The notes under the pieces were generated by a model. It worked only from the letters and a program-made list of their open reading frames with translations. It had not been told where the DNA came from and did not search any database. Both the position numbers and the translations under genes were made by a program. From Aureitalea sp. L0-47 (GTDB lineage: Bacteria > Bacteroidota > Bacteroidia > Flavobacteriales > Flavobacteriaceae): a stretch of DNA of 64,000 bases. Below, in pieces: positions 27,176 to 35,196 of the stretch. The stretch is from contig NZ_JAFMTQ010000015.1 of assembly GCF_026126405.1 (NCBI RefSeq), forward strand, positions 1 through 64,000, written 5' to 3'. How positions within the stretch are numbered: the stretch's first letter is position 1; the number at the start of each line of letters is the position of its first letter.

Positions 27176-27651
27176 TAGTTCTTCGGAATAAAATCTAAAG
27201 CTGCTCCATTAATACAATGACGTATTCCAGTGGTTTCACGTGGACCGTCATTGAAAACATGCCCAAGGTGGCCACCACAGTTAGCACAATGCTCTTCGGT
27301 GCGGGCATATCCTAATTTATAGTCTGTATCGAATGCGACGTTACCTTCAATTTCACGATCGAAACTCGGCCAGCCTGTTCCACTGTCGAACTTGTACTCA
27401 CTTTTGAACAGGGGGTGACTACAAGCCGCACACACGTAAGTGCCCGGCTCATAGTTTTTATTCAGCTCACTTGTGAAGGCACGTTCGGTGCCGGCTTCAC
27501 GAAGTACATAATATTCCATTTCCGTGAGTTCGGTACGCCATTCGGCTTCAGTTTTAGCTATGGGAAATATTTCTTTTTCTTTTTTATCCTGCGCTTTCGA
27601 ATTGCAACTTAGAGCCAGGAAAGCGAAGGTTAGCAATGCTATGTTTTTCAT
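27175..27651 (-). CDS. msrB: Peptide-methionine (R)-S-oxide reductase, exported lipoprotein form
   Basis: A 158-residue MsrB with an N-terminal export signal ([20 protein letters not shown]; lipobox cysteine C16), so it acts in the periplasm or at the membrane. Zinc cysteines C74/C77 and C122/C125 and catalytic C146 ([11 protein letters not shown]) are present. The resolving cysteine position is a Thr (DSGTGWPSF), unlike its cytosolic neighbour, so it must be recycled differently. The start at 27651 lies one base after the stop of the upstream collagen-like lipoprotein gene. Confidence 0.92.
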   Translation of the reverse strand: MKNIALLTFAFLALSCNSKAQDKKEKEIFPIAKTEAEWRTELTEMEYYVLREAGTERAFTSELNKNYEPGTYVCAACSHPLFKSEYKFDSGTGWPSFDREIEGNVAFDTDYKLGYARTEEHCANCGGHLGHVFNDGPRETTGIRHCINGAALDFIPKN

Positions 27652-27652
27652 T

Positions 27653-28174
27653 TTAATTTCCAATTGATTGAATGTCGGTAACTTCCAAATTAATAGTATC
27701 CAATAGATCAGACATCGATAGGTTCGCATCAGCGAATTCCGAAGGAACTACTGCAATACGGAACGTTTGGTCGTTTGTAAAGTTACTTCCTAACGTACTA
27801 AGATCGAAATTACCGTCCAGGAATAATCTAACATCCAGGAAAGTATGATCGAAGCTGTACAGCAGCGTGTTATTCCCCACAAAAAACGTTTGTGGAAGTT
27901 GACTCCATACATCTATACTTCCACCAGGATCGGGAATTACATCTTCCAGAAGGTACACAAGAACCACATCGCTTTCGAAGACTTCTACGTTAGATGGAAA
28001 TTGGATCAATTGGCTGTAACCGTTACCCGGCGTGAAGTCAACAGTCACTTCAAAGACCTGTCCCAGAATATTGATTCCCGGATCTCCCGGAGGCCCCGGA
28101 GGGCCAGGATCACCTTCACAAGACGTTAGAAAAATAGCAGTAGACAATGAGAATAATAGGAGTAAGTTTTTCAT
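27653..28174 (-). CDS. Collagen-like lipoprotein
   Basis: A 173-residue lipoprotein (lipobox FLTSC, cysteine at 19). Directly after the cysteine comes a short collagen-type Gly-X-Y run (GDPGPPGPPGDPG), a design common in Bacteroidota surface lipoproteins. The remaining ~140 residues are predicted beta-rich. It is the first gene of a tightly coupled operon with two MsrB genes (one base to the next start), suggesting a shared role in the envelope under oxidative stress. Function unknown. Confidence 0.75.
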   Translation of the reverse strand: MKNLLLLFSLSTAIFLTSCEGDPGPPGPPGDPGINILGQVFEVTVDFTPGNGYSQLIQFPSNVEVFESDVVLVYLLEDVIPDPGGSIDVWSQLPQTFFVGNNTLLYSFDHTFLDVRLFLDGNFDLSTLGSNFTNDQTFRIAVVPSEFADANLSMSDLLDTINLEVTDIQSIGN

Positions 28175-28317
28175 AATAAAATGTGTTTTCGATTAGTGGT
28201 ATCAAAAGTCGTTCCATGAGTAATCCATATCAAAAATAATGGTATATATTTTGCTTCTGAAATAAAAACTGATATAACTTTTATCATTAACTTTAGACTT
28301 TAATAAAAACGTTAACC

Positions 28318-29142
28318 ATGAAATTAAAGACAACAATTTCTCTTTTAGGAGTTGCCATATTTATGGTGGCTTGTGCCACGAATCCTTTTACAGGAAAAAA
28401 GACGATGGCACTAGTCCCGAATTCACAGATATTCCCGATGGCTTTTCAGCAGTACGATCAATTCCTTGCTGAAAACAATGTAGTAACCGGAACAGCTCAG
28501 GCTAATAAAATAAAGAAGATCGGGCAGGAGATAGCCACAGCTTCAGAGCGATGGCTGAATGCGAACGGATATGCAGGTTATTTGAAAGACTATCAGTGGG
28601 AATATAATCTTGTAAACGATCCCGCAGTAAATGCATGGTGTATGCCTGGTGGCAAGATCGTTTTTTATACAGGTATTCTTCCAATAGCGAAAAACGATGC
28701 CGGAATTGCTGCCATTATGGGACATGAGGTGGCTCATGCACTGGCAAATCACGGTCAGCAGCGAATGAGCGCCGCACAGTACCAGGGTTTAGTGGCAGTC
28801 GCGGGAAATGTAGCACTATCTAAAGACCCGAAAGCCCAAGAAGATTTCAATAAATACTACGGGATAGGTTCTACTGTTGGTGTGATGCTGCCTTTCAGCA
28901 GAAAACATGAGAGCGAGGCAGACCGTATTGGATTAACGCTTATGGCGATGGCAGGGTACGATCCCATAGAAGGAGCTGAATTATGGAAGCGCATGCAACA
29001 GAACAGTGGTGGGCAAGCTCCTCCTGAGTTTCTGAGTACTCACCCTTCGAGTCAGACCAGGATCAATAACATTACTGCCTGGGCACCTGAAGCAAAGGCG
29101 GAAGCACGTAAATTTGGCGTTACCAAATTCAAAAGAAACTAG
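28318..29142 (+). CDS. M48 family metallopeptidase, lipoprotein
   Basis: A 274-residue zinc protease with a lipobox (FMVAC, C19), so probably at the envelope, similar to BepA/LoiP. The zinc motif is HEVAH (136-140) and the third ligand lies in HESEADRIG (about 197-205). Such proteins act in outer-membrane protein quality control. A near-consensus -7 element (TAACTTTA, 28288-28295) lies before it and a terminator after it. Divergent from the collagen-like lipoprotein gene. Confidence 0.9.
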   Translation: MKLKTTISLLGVAIFMVACATNPFTGKKTMALVPNSQIFPMAFQQYDQFLAENNVVTGTAQANKIKKIGQEIATASERWLNANGYAGYLKDYQWEYNLVNDPAVNAWCMPGGKIVFYTGILPIAKNDAGIAAIMGHEVAHALANHGQQRMSAAQYQGLVAVAGNVALSKDPKAQEDFNKYYGIGSTVGVMLPFSRKHESEADRIGLTLMAMAGYDPIEGAELWKRMQQNSGGQAPPEFLSTHPSSQTRINNITAWAPEAKAEARKFGVTKFKRN

Positions 29143-29170
29143 GTCGTCTAAAATATTTTAGTACTTTAGA

Positions 29171-29197
29171 AGCTGCCTACAAAAGGCAGCTTTTTTT
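29171..29197 (+). terminator. Terminator after M48 gene, abutting the next start codon
   Basis: AGCTGCC (29171-29177) pairs with GGCAGCT (29185-29191) around a seven-base loop, then a seven-T tract ending at 29197. The ATG of the transporter begins at the very next base. Confidence 0.85.
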
Positions 29198-30535
29198 ATG
29201 GCCAACCTACCAAAGGGAAGTAAGAAACTTTTAAATGCCTGGGCTTTCTACGACTGGGCAAATTCTGTGTATAGCCTGGTAATTGCCTCGGCTGTATTCC
29301 CCTTGTTCTATCAGGCTCTTTTTAACACGGCAGGTGTAGAGACCGTTTCCGTATTCGGAGGAGAGATACGAAGTACACCGCTTATCAGTTATACCACTGC
29401 AGCCGCCTTCCTTGCAGTATCTTTTTTGTCACCACTATTATCGGGTATAGCGGATTATGTAGGAAACAAGAAGGTATTCATGAAATTCTTCTGTTACCTC
29501 GGAAGCCTTTCCTGTATTGGACTTTACTGGTTCGATTTGGATTACATTTATATCAGTCTCACTTTTTATTTCCTGGGATTGATAGGATTCTGGGCGAGTC
29601 TGGTGTTTTACAATTCGTATTTACCGGACATTGCACACAAAGAACAGCAGGATTCGATAAGTGCCAAAGGATTTTCAATGGGTTATATAGGTAGTGTTGT
29701 ACTACTTATTTTCAACCTCGTAATGGTAATGAATCCTGGTTGGTTTGGACTCGGAGAAGGAGATGAAGCCAGTATAAAGGCCATGAGGGTCTCATTTATA
29801 ACCGTTGGGATCTGGTGGATGTCTTTTAGTCAGTACACCTTTTTCCATCTTCCCAAAGGAGTATCCACCGGTCATAAGGTTACGAGTTCAGTAATTTTCA
29901 ATGGTTTCAGGGAGTTGAAAGGAGTTTTTAATGCCTTGACGGAGAACCTAAGGTTAAAACGTTATCTGGCGGCATTCTTTGTGTATAGTATGGCTGTTCA
30001 AACTGTCATGCTGGTGGCTACCTATTTCGGAGAGAAGGAAATTTGCTGGTGCGAAGGATGTGATGATATAAGTTGTAGCGAAAAAACAATTGGTCTTATT
30101 TCCAGCATATTGATCATACAATTAGTAGCAGTATTAGGAGCCTGGATTACGTCGCGGGCGAGTTTTAAATTCGGGAATATACCTACGCTCATTGTAATAA
30201 ATATTGTTTGGGTTGGAATCTGTATATACGCTTTCTTTATCACTTCACCCATGCAGTTTTACAGCACGGCGGCGGTTGTAGGACTTGTTATGGGAGGGAT
30301 ACAGGCTCTTTCGCGATCCACTTATTCGAAGTTCCTGCCAAAGACTGAGGATACGACCTCTTATTTCAGTTTTTACGATGTAGCGGAAAAGATCGGGATT
30401 GTTGTGGGGATGTTAATTTATGGGTTTATCGATCAGATAACAGGTTCTATGCGGAATTCTATACTTTTCCTCGTTATCTTTTTTAGCGTGGGTGTGATTT
30501 TACTTCTGCGTGTGCCGAAAAAGGAACCCGAATAG
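29198..30535 (+). CDS. UMF1-type MFS transporter
   Basis: A 445-residue, ~12-helix transporter of the UMF1 (Atg22-like) branch of the major facilitator superfamily, recognised by the N-terminal LLNAWAFYDWANSVYSLVIAS. The loop around residues 280-295 has a Cys-rich stretch (CWCEGCDDISC) that could bind metal. Substrate unknown; eukaryotic Atg22 exports amino acids. It starts directly at the end of a terminator, so its expression either depends on read-through or on an unseen promoter between 29143 and 29170. Confidence is in the family, not the substrate. Confidence 0.85.
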   Translation: MANLPKGSKKLLNAWAFYDWANSVYSLVIASAVFPLFYQALFNTAGVETVSVFGGEIRSTPLISYTTAAAFLAVSFLSPLLSGIADYVGNKKVFMKFFCYLGSLSCIGLYWFDLDYIYISLTFYFLGLIGFWASLVFYNSYLPDIAHKEQQDSISAKGFSMGYIGSVVLLIFNLVMVMNPGWFGLGEGDEASIKAMRVSFITVGIWWMSFSQYTFFHLPKGVSTGHKVTSSVIFNGFRELKGVFNALTENLRLKRYLAAFFVYSMAVQTVMLVATYFGEKEICWCEGCDDISCSEKTIGLISSILIIQLVAVLGAWITSRASFKFGNIPTLIVINIVWVGICIYAFFITSPMQFYSTAAVVGLVMGGIQALSRSTYSKFLPKTEDTTSYFSFYDVAEKIGIVVGMLIYGFIDQITGSMRNSILFLVIFFSVGVILLLRVPKKEPE

Positions 30536-30547
30536 ACAATTTTTACT

Positions 30548-30555
30548 TAAGTTTG
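30548..30555 (+). promoter_or_regulatory. -7 element TAAGTTTG of the DUF6252 lipoprotein gene
   Basis: An exact TAnnTTTG match 30 bases before the ATG at 30586; it lies after the end of the transporter gene and supports independent transcription. Confidence 0.65.
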
Positions 30556-30585
30556 CGTTTAATACCAAGGAAAACTTACTTACTT

Positions 30586-31986
30586 ATGAAGCGATTTCAA
30601 CTAGTTAGCTGGTTATTTTTATGTTTTCTTGCGCTCCAATTCTCTGCCTGTGACAATGAACCCCTTGAAGGTGTTTTTATAATTGAGGAAGAAATTGTTG
30701 CTGAAGAAGGACAATTCGTAGCCAATATCGGTGGGCAGTCATGGACGGCCAGTGCAGCAGGAGCTGTGTTCTTTGCCGATAACACCCTAGTCATCTCAGG
30801 TACTCTTGATGGAACGGGTCAGACAATATTATTAACAGTAGAAAATGCAGCGGTTAACCTATTCGACCTTACGGCCGGTGTGGGTACTATCAATGCTGCG
30901 GTCTATATAGATGGTAACCCGGACAACCCCTTTACTTCGGAAGGAGCAAATGGTGGATTCGGGCAAATGGAAATTACCGATATAGATACTGAAAACCTTA
31001 CCATAACCGGAACCTTCAGCTTTGAAGGTGTTCGATTTGCGCTAGATTCCGAAGGAAACCCTATCATCGACGGTAACGGTGATCCGGTCATTGAAAACAT
31101 ATCCATTTCTGGTGGATCCTTTAACGCCATACCTTATACCGAAGATATCGGTGGCGGTGGTGGAGGAGGAGGAATGTCCCTCGATCCTTTCTTTGCGAAG
31201 GTAGACGATGTCGATTTTATTCCGGAAAGTGTTACAACTACCCGAACTCTGATCGCTGATGTTCCGATGATCAATATCGTGGCCTTAAATGCTGAAGGTG
31301 CCAAGATCAGGATTGATATACCTGAATTCCTCGGGACAGGAACCTTTGCCATGGAACAGCTTTCCGATGGTACTAAACTAATTGCCCAGTATAATGCGGG
31401 TATGGGAACGGAAGATCTTTCTTCCAATCCAGGAACGATTGAAATCACTGAATTCAACACTCTAACGGGTCGTATCGTTGCTAATTTTGCATTTACCGCA
31501 ACTGATCCATTAGGCCTTGATCCAACAGTAGTGGAGATCACGGAAGGAAATTTTGAAGTACTATACGAACCGGAAGCTACCAATCCAAATAACAGCATGT
31601 TTGCAAATGTAGACGGTATGGACTGGGTGGCTAATTTTGTGGATGCTTTTGAATTTGATTTCTCAGGAACGGAGACCGTCACGGCCAGGGGATATAACAA
31701 TGATTCAGGGGAACTGATCGAGATCACCTTCCCTAAGAATCTTGAGCCCGGTAGCTATGATTTCGTTAGTACGGCGGCAGCAGGTGAGTCTATTGCAAAG
31801 TTCTATACGGAACCTGGAGGAACAGAATTCACTTCAACCGATGGAGCGATCATAGTTATTACCAACGAACTTTCAACAGGAGGGACTATAAATGCCGCAT
31901 TCCTTTTCTTAGCAGAAGATCTCACCGGCGGAGATCCTGCCTCATTTAATATTACAGGCGGTGAGTTTACGGTAGAACTTCCTTAG
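30586..31986 (+). CDS. DUF6252 repeat lipoprotein
   Basis: A 466-residue lipoprotein (lipobox QFSAC, cysteine near 22). The mature chain contains three related ~140-residue beta domains: each has a 'GQxWxA' or 'VDGMDWVA' opening, a central IEI(T/P) strand and a hallmark I-T-x-x-x-x-x-x-x-xGxFxF ending. I recognise DUF6252. A Gly-rich linker (GGGGGGGG at about 200) separates the first two. Ends in a strong terminator. Function unknown; likely periplasmic. Confidence 0.75.
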   Translation: MKRFQLVSWLFLCFLALQFSACDNEPLEGVFIIEEEIVAEEGQFVANIGGQSWTASAAGAVFFADNTLVISGTLDGTGQTILLTVENAAVNLFDLTAGVGTINAAVYIDGNPDNPFTSEGANGGFGQMEITDIDTENLTITGTFSFEGVRFALDSEGNPIIDGNGDPVIENISISGGSFNAIPYTEDIGGGGGGGGMSLDPFFAKVDDVDFIPESVTTTRTLIADVPMINIVALNAEGAKIRIDIPEFLGTGTFAMEQLSDGTKLIAQYNAGMGTEDLSSNPGTIEITEFNTLTGRIVANFAFTATDPLGLDPTVVEITEGNFEVLYEPEATNPNNSMFANVDGMDWVANFVDAFEFDFSGTETVTARGYNNDSGELIEITFPKNLEPGSYDFVSTAAAGESIAKFYTEPGGTEFTSTDGAIIVITNELSTGGTINAAFLFLAEDLTGGDPASFNITGGEFTVELP

Positions 31987-32001
31987 ATCTTATTAAAACA
32001 C

Positions 32002-32039
32002 AAAAAACCGCTACTTCATTAAGAACGTAGCGGTTTTTT
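32002..32039. terminator. Terminator after DUF6252 gene, possibly bidirectional
   Basis: A 13-bp stem (32002-32014 with 32027-32039; core ACCGCTAC/GTAGCGGT) with A and T tracts on its flanks, between the convergent DUF6252 gene and the sigma operon. Confidence 0.9.
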
Positions 32040-32054
32040 ATTTTGATTGGTATT

Positions 32055-32786
32055 CTAGTTGGAGTTAATGCTTCCCGAGCCCGATACTTTCGTATCTCTC
32101 TTCTCAGGATTACCTTCATATTTAATATCTCCCGAACCATTCACTCTTGCTTTCAGGTATTTACTGGCATACACTGAAGCATCGCCTGATCCTGATACGG
32201 TTGCATCTGTGTTTTCCGAACGAAGCCCGTCTCCATCGAAATCACCGCTTCCTGTAACTTTAACGTCCAGGTTAGTAGTTCTTCCTGAGACTACGATATC
32301 TCCGGATCCGGTTACGGTTGCATCTACAGTATTCGCAGCTACTTCGAGATCAACATCTCCCGATCCGGTAACCTTGATCACAAGGTTATCACTTTCTATA
32401 GGATCTTCGGTATTTATGTCTCCGGACCCCGTTAAGGATACTTCAGAAATATCTTCAAAAGGAACATATACATGGATACCTTTTTTGGTCTTCAGATAGG
32501 TGTTTTTCTTAGTACGTATCTTTAGAGTATTGTTCTCTACCTCGACAACAATATATTCCTGAAGGTTCTCATCGGTCTTTATCGTGATCGTTCCTTCCGA
32601 ACCTCTCATAAGGTGTACATCCATGGAACCTATGCCTTTTACAGCATCGTAGCTTCCTGTATTCACGGTTTTGGTGGTCACGTTCCCGTTGCCAACAACT
32701 TTCTTATTTCCCCATTGGGCAAAGACATTGCCTGTACCCATCATTACAATTGCCAGGGCGAGCACATACTTAAATAACCTGTTCAT
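32055..32786 (-). CDS. Exported beta-helix protein with DUF2807 (head GIN) repeats
   Basis: A 243-residue exported protein (signal peptide to about residue 24). It carries at least seven evenly spaced GSGD/GSGS turns (TGSGDINTED, TGSGDVDLE, TGSGDIVVS, TGSGDFDGD, SGSGDASVY, NGSGDIKYE, SGSGSINSN), the hallmark of the DUF2807 beta-helix, used as surface or adhesin-like proteins. It is the last gene of a sigma/anti-sigma operon, 19 bases after the DUF4097-like gene. Confidence 0.85.
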   Translation of the reverse strand: MNRLFKYVLALAIVMMGTGNVFAQWGNKKVVGNGNVTTKTVNTGSYDAVKGIGSMDVHLMRGSEGTITIKTDENLQEYIVVEVENNTLKIRTKKNTYLKTKKGIHVYVPFEDISEVSLTGSGDINTEDPIESDNLVIKVTGSGDVDLEVAANTVDATVTGSGDIVVSGRTTNLDVKVTGSGDFDGDGLRSENTDATVSGSGDASVYASKYLKARVNGSGDIKYEGNPEKRDTKVSGSGSINSN

Positions 32787-32805
32787 TTTTATAGTATTTT
32801 GATGA

Positions 32806-33888
32806 TTAAAGTTTCTTCATACTTACACCTCCATAGGTGGAATTAATGTTTATCGTGTTGCCAGAATTAGCACTTCCATGATAGCCTTCATATAATTTGT
32901 TAGAATTGCTCTTGTCACTTCGTTGTACATTCAGATCATCTGTACCGTTAAACCCGGCATACGACAGTTTCACAATGAAATCGAAATTCGCGCTCGAGTC
33001 ATATCCTAATTTAACGCCTGTATAGTCCGACTTGATCACGACATCCTTTACAGAAGAAGTAAGCCTGTCCACATGAATGGAACCGTAGTCGGTATTCAGG
33101 TTTAAGGAGCCAGTTACTGTTCCTATCTTGTTAGGAATATAATTTCCGCTCCCTACCAGTTTATTCACTTTTCCTACTACCAGTTTTCCGTAATCTGAGT
33201 TGTAGTTTAGCTCGTCGGCCTCACCAATATCCGAATTCGAATAATCGGCATTAAGATCAAGGCGCTCCACCTTATCTAGGGTAAATCCGGAATAATCGGC
33301 ATTGATCCTTCCACTTTTCATATACTCAATTGTTGAATTATTGGTGTAGTCGAAATTAAGTGAATTGTCCTCAGCTCGTAACTCACCAATAATGATTTGG
33401 CCGTAGTCACAGCTGATCTTTGCATTCCCGTCAAGTTGATTAAGACTAATCGAACCATAATCATTGCTGAGGTCAACAGAATTAGTTACGGGCAACCTAA
33501 TAGTGTAGTTAACTTCAACCTGGACGTTGTTCCTTTTGTTACCCCACATGCTCCAGCCACCTTTTTTTCCTCCGAATCTGGTTTTCGCAGATACAAGAGT
33601 GGCACTTCCTGAAAATTCAACATCGATCTCTTCCAGTCGTTTCTGAACTTTCTCTTCGTTATCGCCATTGGTAGTAATAGTTACTTCGATAACCGTTCTG
33701 TTCTCACTCCAGGTTGTTATGTCGATGTTTCCATAGGAATTATCAACTCGCAATCCTGCATTTGCATTTACTGCATACTCTTTATTGAGTGTTTTGGTCT
33801 TGGTGTATTTTCCTTTGAACTTGTCGTTCGCTGTAACCACGGCTGGCAACAGCAGAAGGATTATAAGGGATTTAAATAGTAATTTCAT
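32806..33888 (-). CDS. Exported beta-solenoid protein, DUF4097-like
   Basis: A 360-residue exported protein (signal peptide ending near TANDK). The mature chain repeats short strands such as SNDYGSISLNQ, SCDYGQIIIGE, NADYSGFTLDK, NADYSNSDIGE and NSDYGKLVVGK, a beta-solenoid in the DUF4097/GIN group. I start at the ATG at 33888 (MKLLFKS) rather than the one two codons earlier; it lies within the end of the anti-sigma gene. Role unknown; probably a periplasmic effector controlled by the operon's own sigma factor. Confidence 0.75.
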   Translation of the reverse strand: MKLLFKSLIILLLLPAVVTANDKFKGKYTKTKTLNKEYAVNANAGLRVDNSYGNIDITTWSENRTVIEVTITTNGDNEEKVQKRLEEIDVEFSGSATLVSAKTRFGGKKGGWSMWGNKRNNVQVEVNYTIRLPVTNSVDLSNDYGSISLNQLDGNAKISCDYGQIIIGELRAEDNSLNFDYTNNSTIEYMKSGRINADYSGFTLDKVERLDLNADYSNSDIGEADELNYNSDYGKLVVGKVNKLVGSGNYIPNKIGTVTGSLNLNTDYGSIHVDRLTSSVKDVVIKSDYTGVKLGYDSSANFDFIVKLSYAGFNGTDDLNVQRSDKSNSNKLYEGYHGSANSGNTININSTYGGVSMKKL

Positions 33889-34429
33889 TGTCATTCATTT
33901 TAAGGTTTTTAACTTCCTCGACGATGAAAACCACTTGTTCTAACAGATCGATCCGTTTCTGAAAGTTGGAGATCATGGCGTAAATCACGCGCTTGTCATT
34001 CCCACTGTCAATTAGATCCTGTCTCAGCAGTTGATATTCTTCTTCAAGGTTGGTTATCTGATTCAATGCGTCGTCGATCATGGCTTTGGTTTCAGGTGTT
34101 TCAAAACTCTTCAGCTTTTCGATCTCGGAATTGATGGTTGAAACAAAAAAGGTTTGTGTCTGTTCCATCTCAGGAGAAACACTGGCCAATTCGCCCGATG
34201 GTGCTGGACTCTTCAGAAGAGAGAATCCAAGGCCAATAAGCACAACTACAGATGCCGCGATGGATAACGGTCGCCACCAATTCACACGGACTTTCGTTTC
34301 CGTATTCGCCTTATCATGAGCTGCATTCAGCTTATCAAGAAAACGTTTTTGGTGCCCTTCAGGAGTTTGATGTACGTCAAACTTGCCTTTGTGGGAATCA
34401 AACAATTCATCTATAGTATTTTTATTCAT
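33872..34429 (-). CDS. Membrane-anchored anti-sigma factor, putative
   Basis: A 185-residue protein with one membrane helix (about residues 55-72, PLSIAASVVVLIGLGFSLL). The N-terminal ~50 residues are cytoplasmic and polar with basic helices (PEGHQKRFLDKL); the C-terminal ~110 form a coiled periplasmic part. Overlaps the sigma factor gene by four bases, the usual pairing for ECF sigma and anti-sigma. No catalytic or HxxxCxxC zinc anti-sigma motif is seen, so this is not a ZAS-type protein; function follows from context. Confidence 0.75.
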   Translation of the reverse strand: MNKNTIDELFDSHKGKFDVHQTPEGHQKRFLDKLNAAHDKANTETKVRVNWWRPLSIAASVVVLIGLGFSLLKSPAPSGELASVSPEMEQTQTFFVSTINSEIEKLKSFETPETKAMIDDALNQITNLEEEYQLLRQDLIDSGNDKRVIYAMISNFQKRIDLLEQVVFIVEEVKNLKMNDNEITI

Positions 34430-34980
34430 AATTCTTGTGTTAACTTCTTGCGTAAACTATCTTTTGCTCTTGAGATCAATGTCCTGCAATTCGCATAACT
34501 AATGTCCATGATCTCACATATTTCCTCGTAGTCGTATCCTTCAATAAAATGCAAATTGAGTATCCTGTGGTAGCTGTCATGCAATTCATCCATGCAACTC
34601 AACAACTTCTTCACCTGCACACCGGAGTAGTCTTCGTCATAACCATTCATCTCTCCCGTATTGTCTTCTTCTGAAAGAAACTCATCCGAAACCATCACAT
34701 ACCTGGACGATTTCCGGTACTGGGTTAAACTATTGTTGATCACGATCCGCTTTAGCCAGGCTCCGAAGGTGGCATCACCTTTAAAACTATCCAGCTTACT
34801 GAAAGCGGTAATAAAGGATTCCTGCATGATATCTTCGGCCTCGGCACTGTCCTTTACGATTCGCAATGAGACATTAAACATGGCCTGCTGGTAACGATTG
34901 TACACTTCCAACTGGGCCAGCTGGTTTCCCTGTTTACAAAGAACGAGTAACGCGTTTATATTTTGATTGGTTAGTGACAA
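34426..34980 (-). CDS. ECF-type RNA polymerase sigma factor
   Basis: A 184-residue sigma-70 family regulator. Region 2 is YNRYQQAMFNVSLRIVKDSAEAEDIMQESFITAF (about 25-58) and region 4 includes EGYDYEEICEIMDISYANCRTLISRAKDSLRKKL (about 148-181). It is the first gene of a four-gene operon (sigma, anti-sigma, DUF4097-like, DUF2807), strongly suggesting that the two exported beta-helix proteins are its regulated or sensory partners. It is divergent from lon. Confidence 0.93.
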   Translation of the reverse strand: MSLTNQNINALLVLCKQGNQLAQLEVYNRYQQAMFNVSLRIVKDSAEAEDIMQESFITAFSKLDSFKGDATFGAWLKRIVINNSLTQYRKSSRYVMVSDEFLSEEDNTGEMNGYDEDYSGVQVKKLLSCMDELHDSYHRILNLHFIEGYDYEEICEIMDISYANCRTLISRAKDSLRKKLTQEL

Positions 34981-35053
34981 CTAAAAAACACATGTTTACC
35001 CTAAAGATAAGCCTCTTGATAATTTGTTACACTTAGTTCCGAATTTTTTTCGA

Positions 35054-35069
35054 TTGGCACAAGAATTGA
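35054..35069 (+). promoter_or_regulatory. Sigma-54-like promoter candidate upstream of lon
   Basis: TTGGCAC (35054-35060) and TTGA (35066-35069) place GG and GA with ten bases between, close to the sigma-54 consensus TGGCAC-N5-TTGC (C replaced by A). It is 128 bases before the lon ATG. No good TAnnTTTG element was seen nearer the gene. Confidence 0.45.
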
Positions 35070-35152
35070 CCTTTATATGGCAGAGAAACTCTTGCATCCC
35101 TTATACAATGGGCCAAACAAAAAGAGTTAAGTTTAAAAAAGAAAATTAGGAA

Positions 35153-35181
35153 ATTGTGTTGACTCAATTTAGTGACACAAT
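35153..35181 (+). promoter_or_regulatory. Imperfect dyad/hairpin just upstream of lon
   Basis: ATTGTGT (35153-35159) pairs with ACACAAT (35175-35181), and an inner ACT (35162-35164) pairs with AGT (35171-35173), leaving a short bulge. It ends 15 bases before the lon start, where it could block the ribosome site in RNA or bind a repressor in DNA. Confidence 0.5.
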
Positions 35182-35196
35182 GTCGTACAATATACT

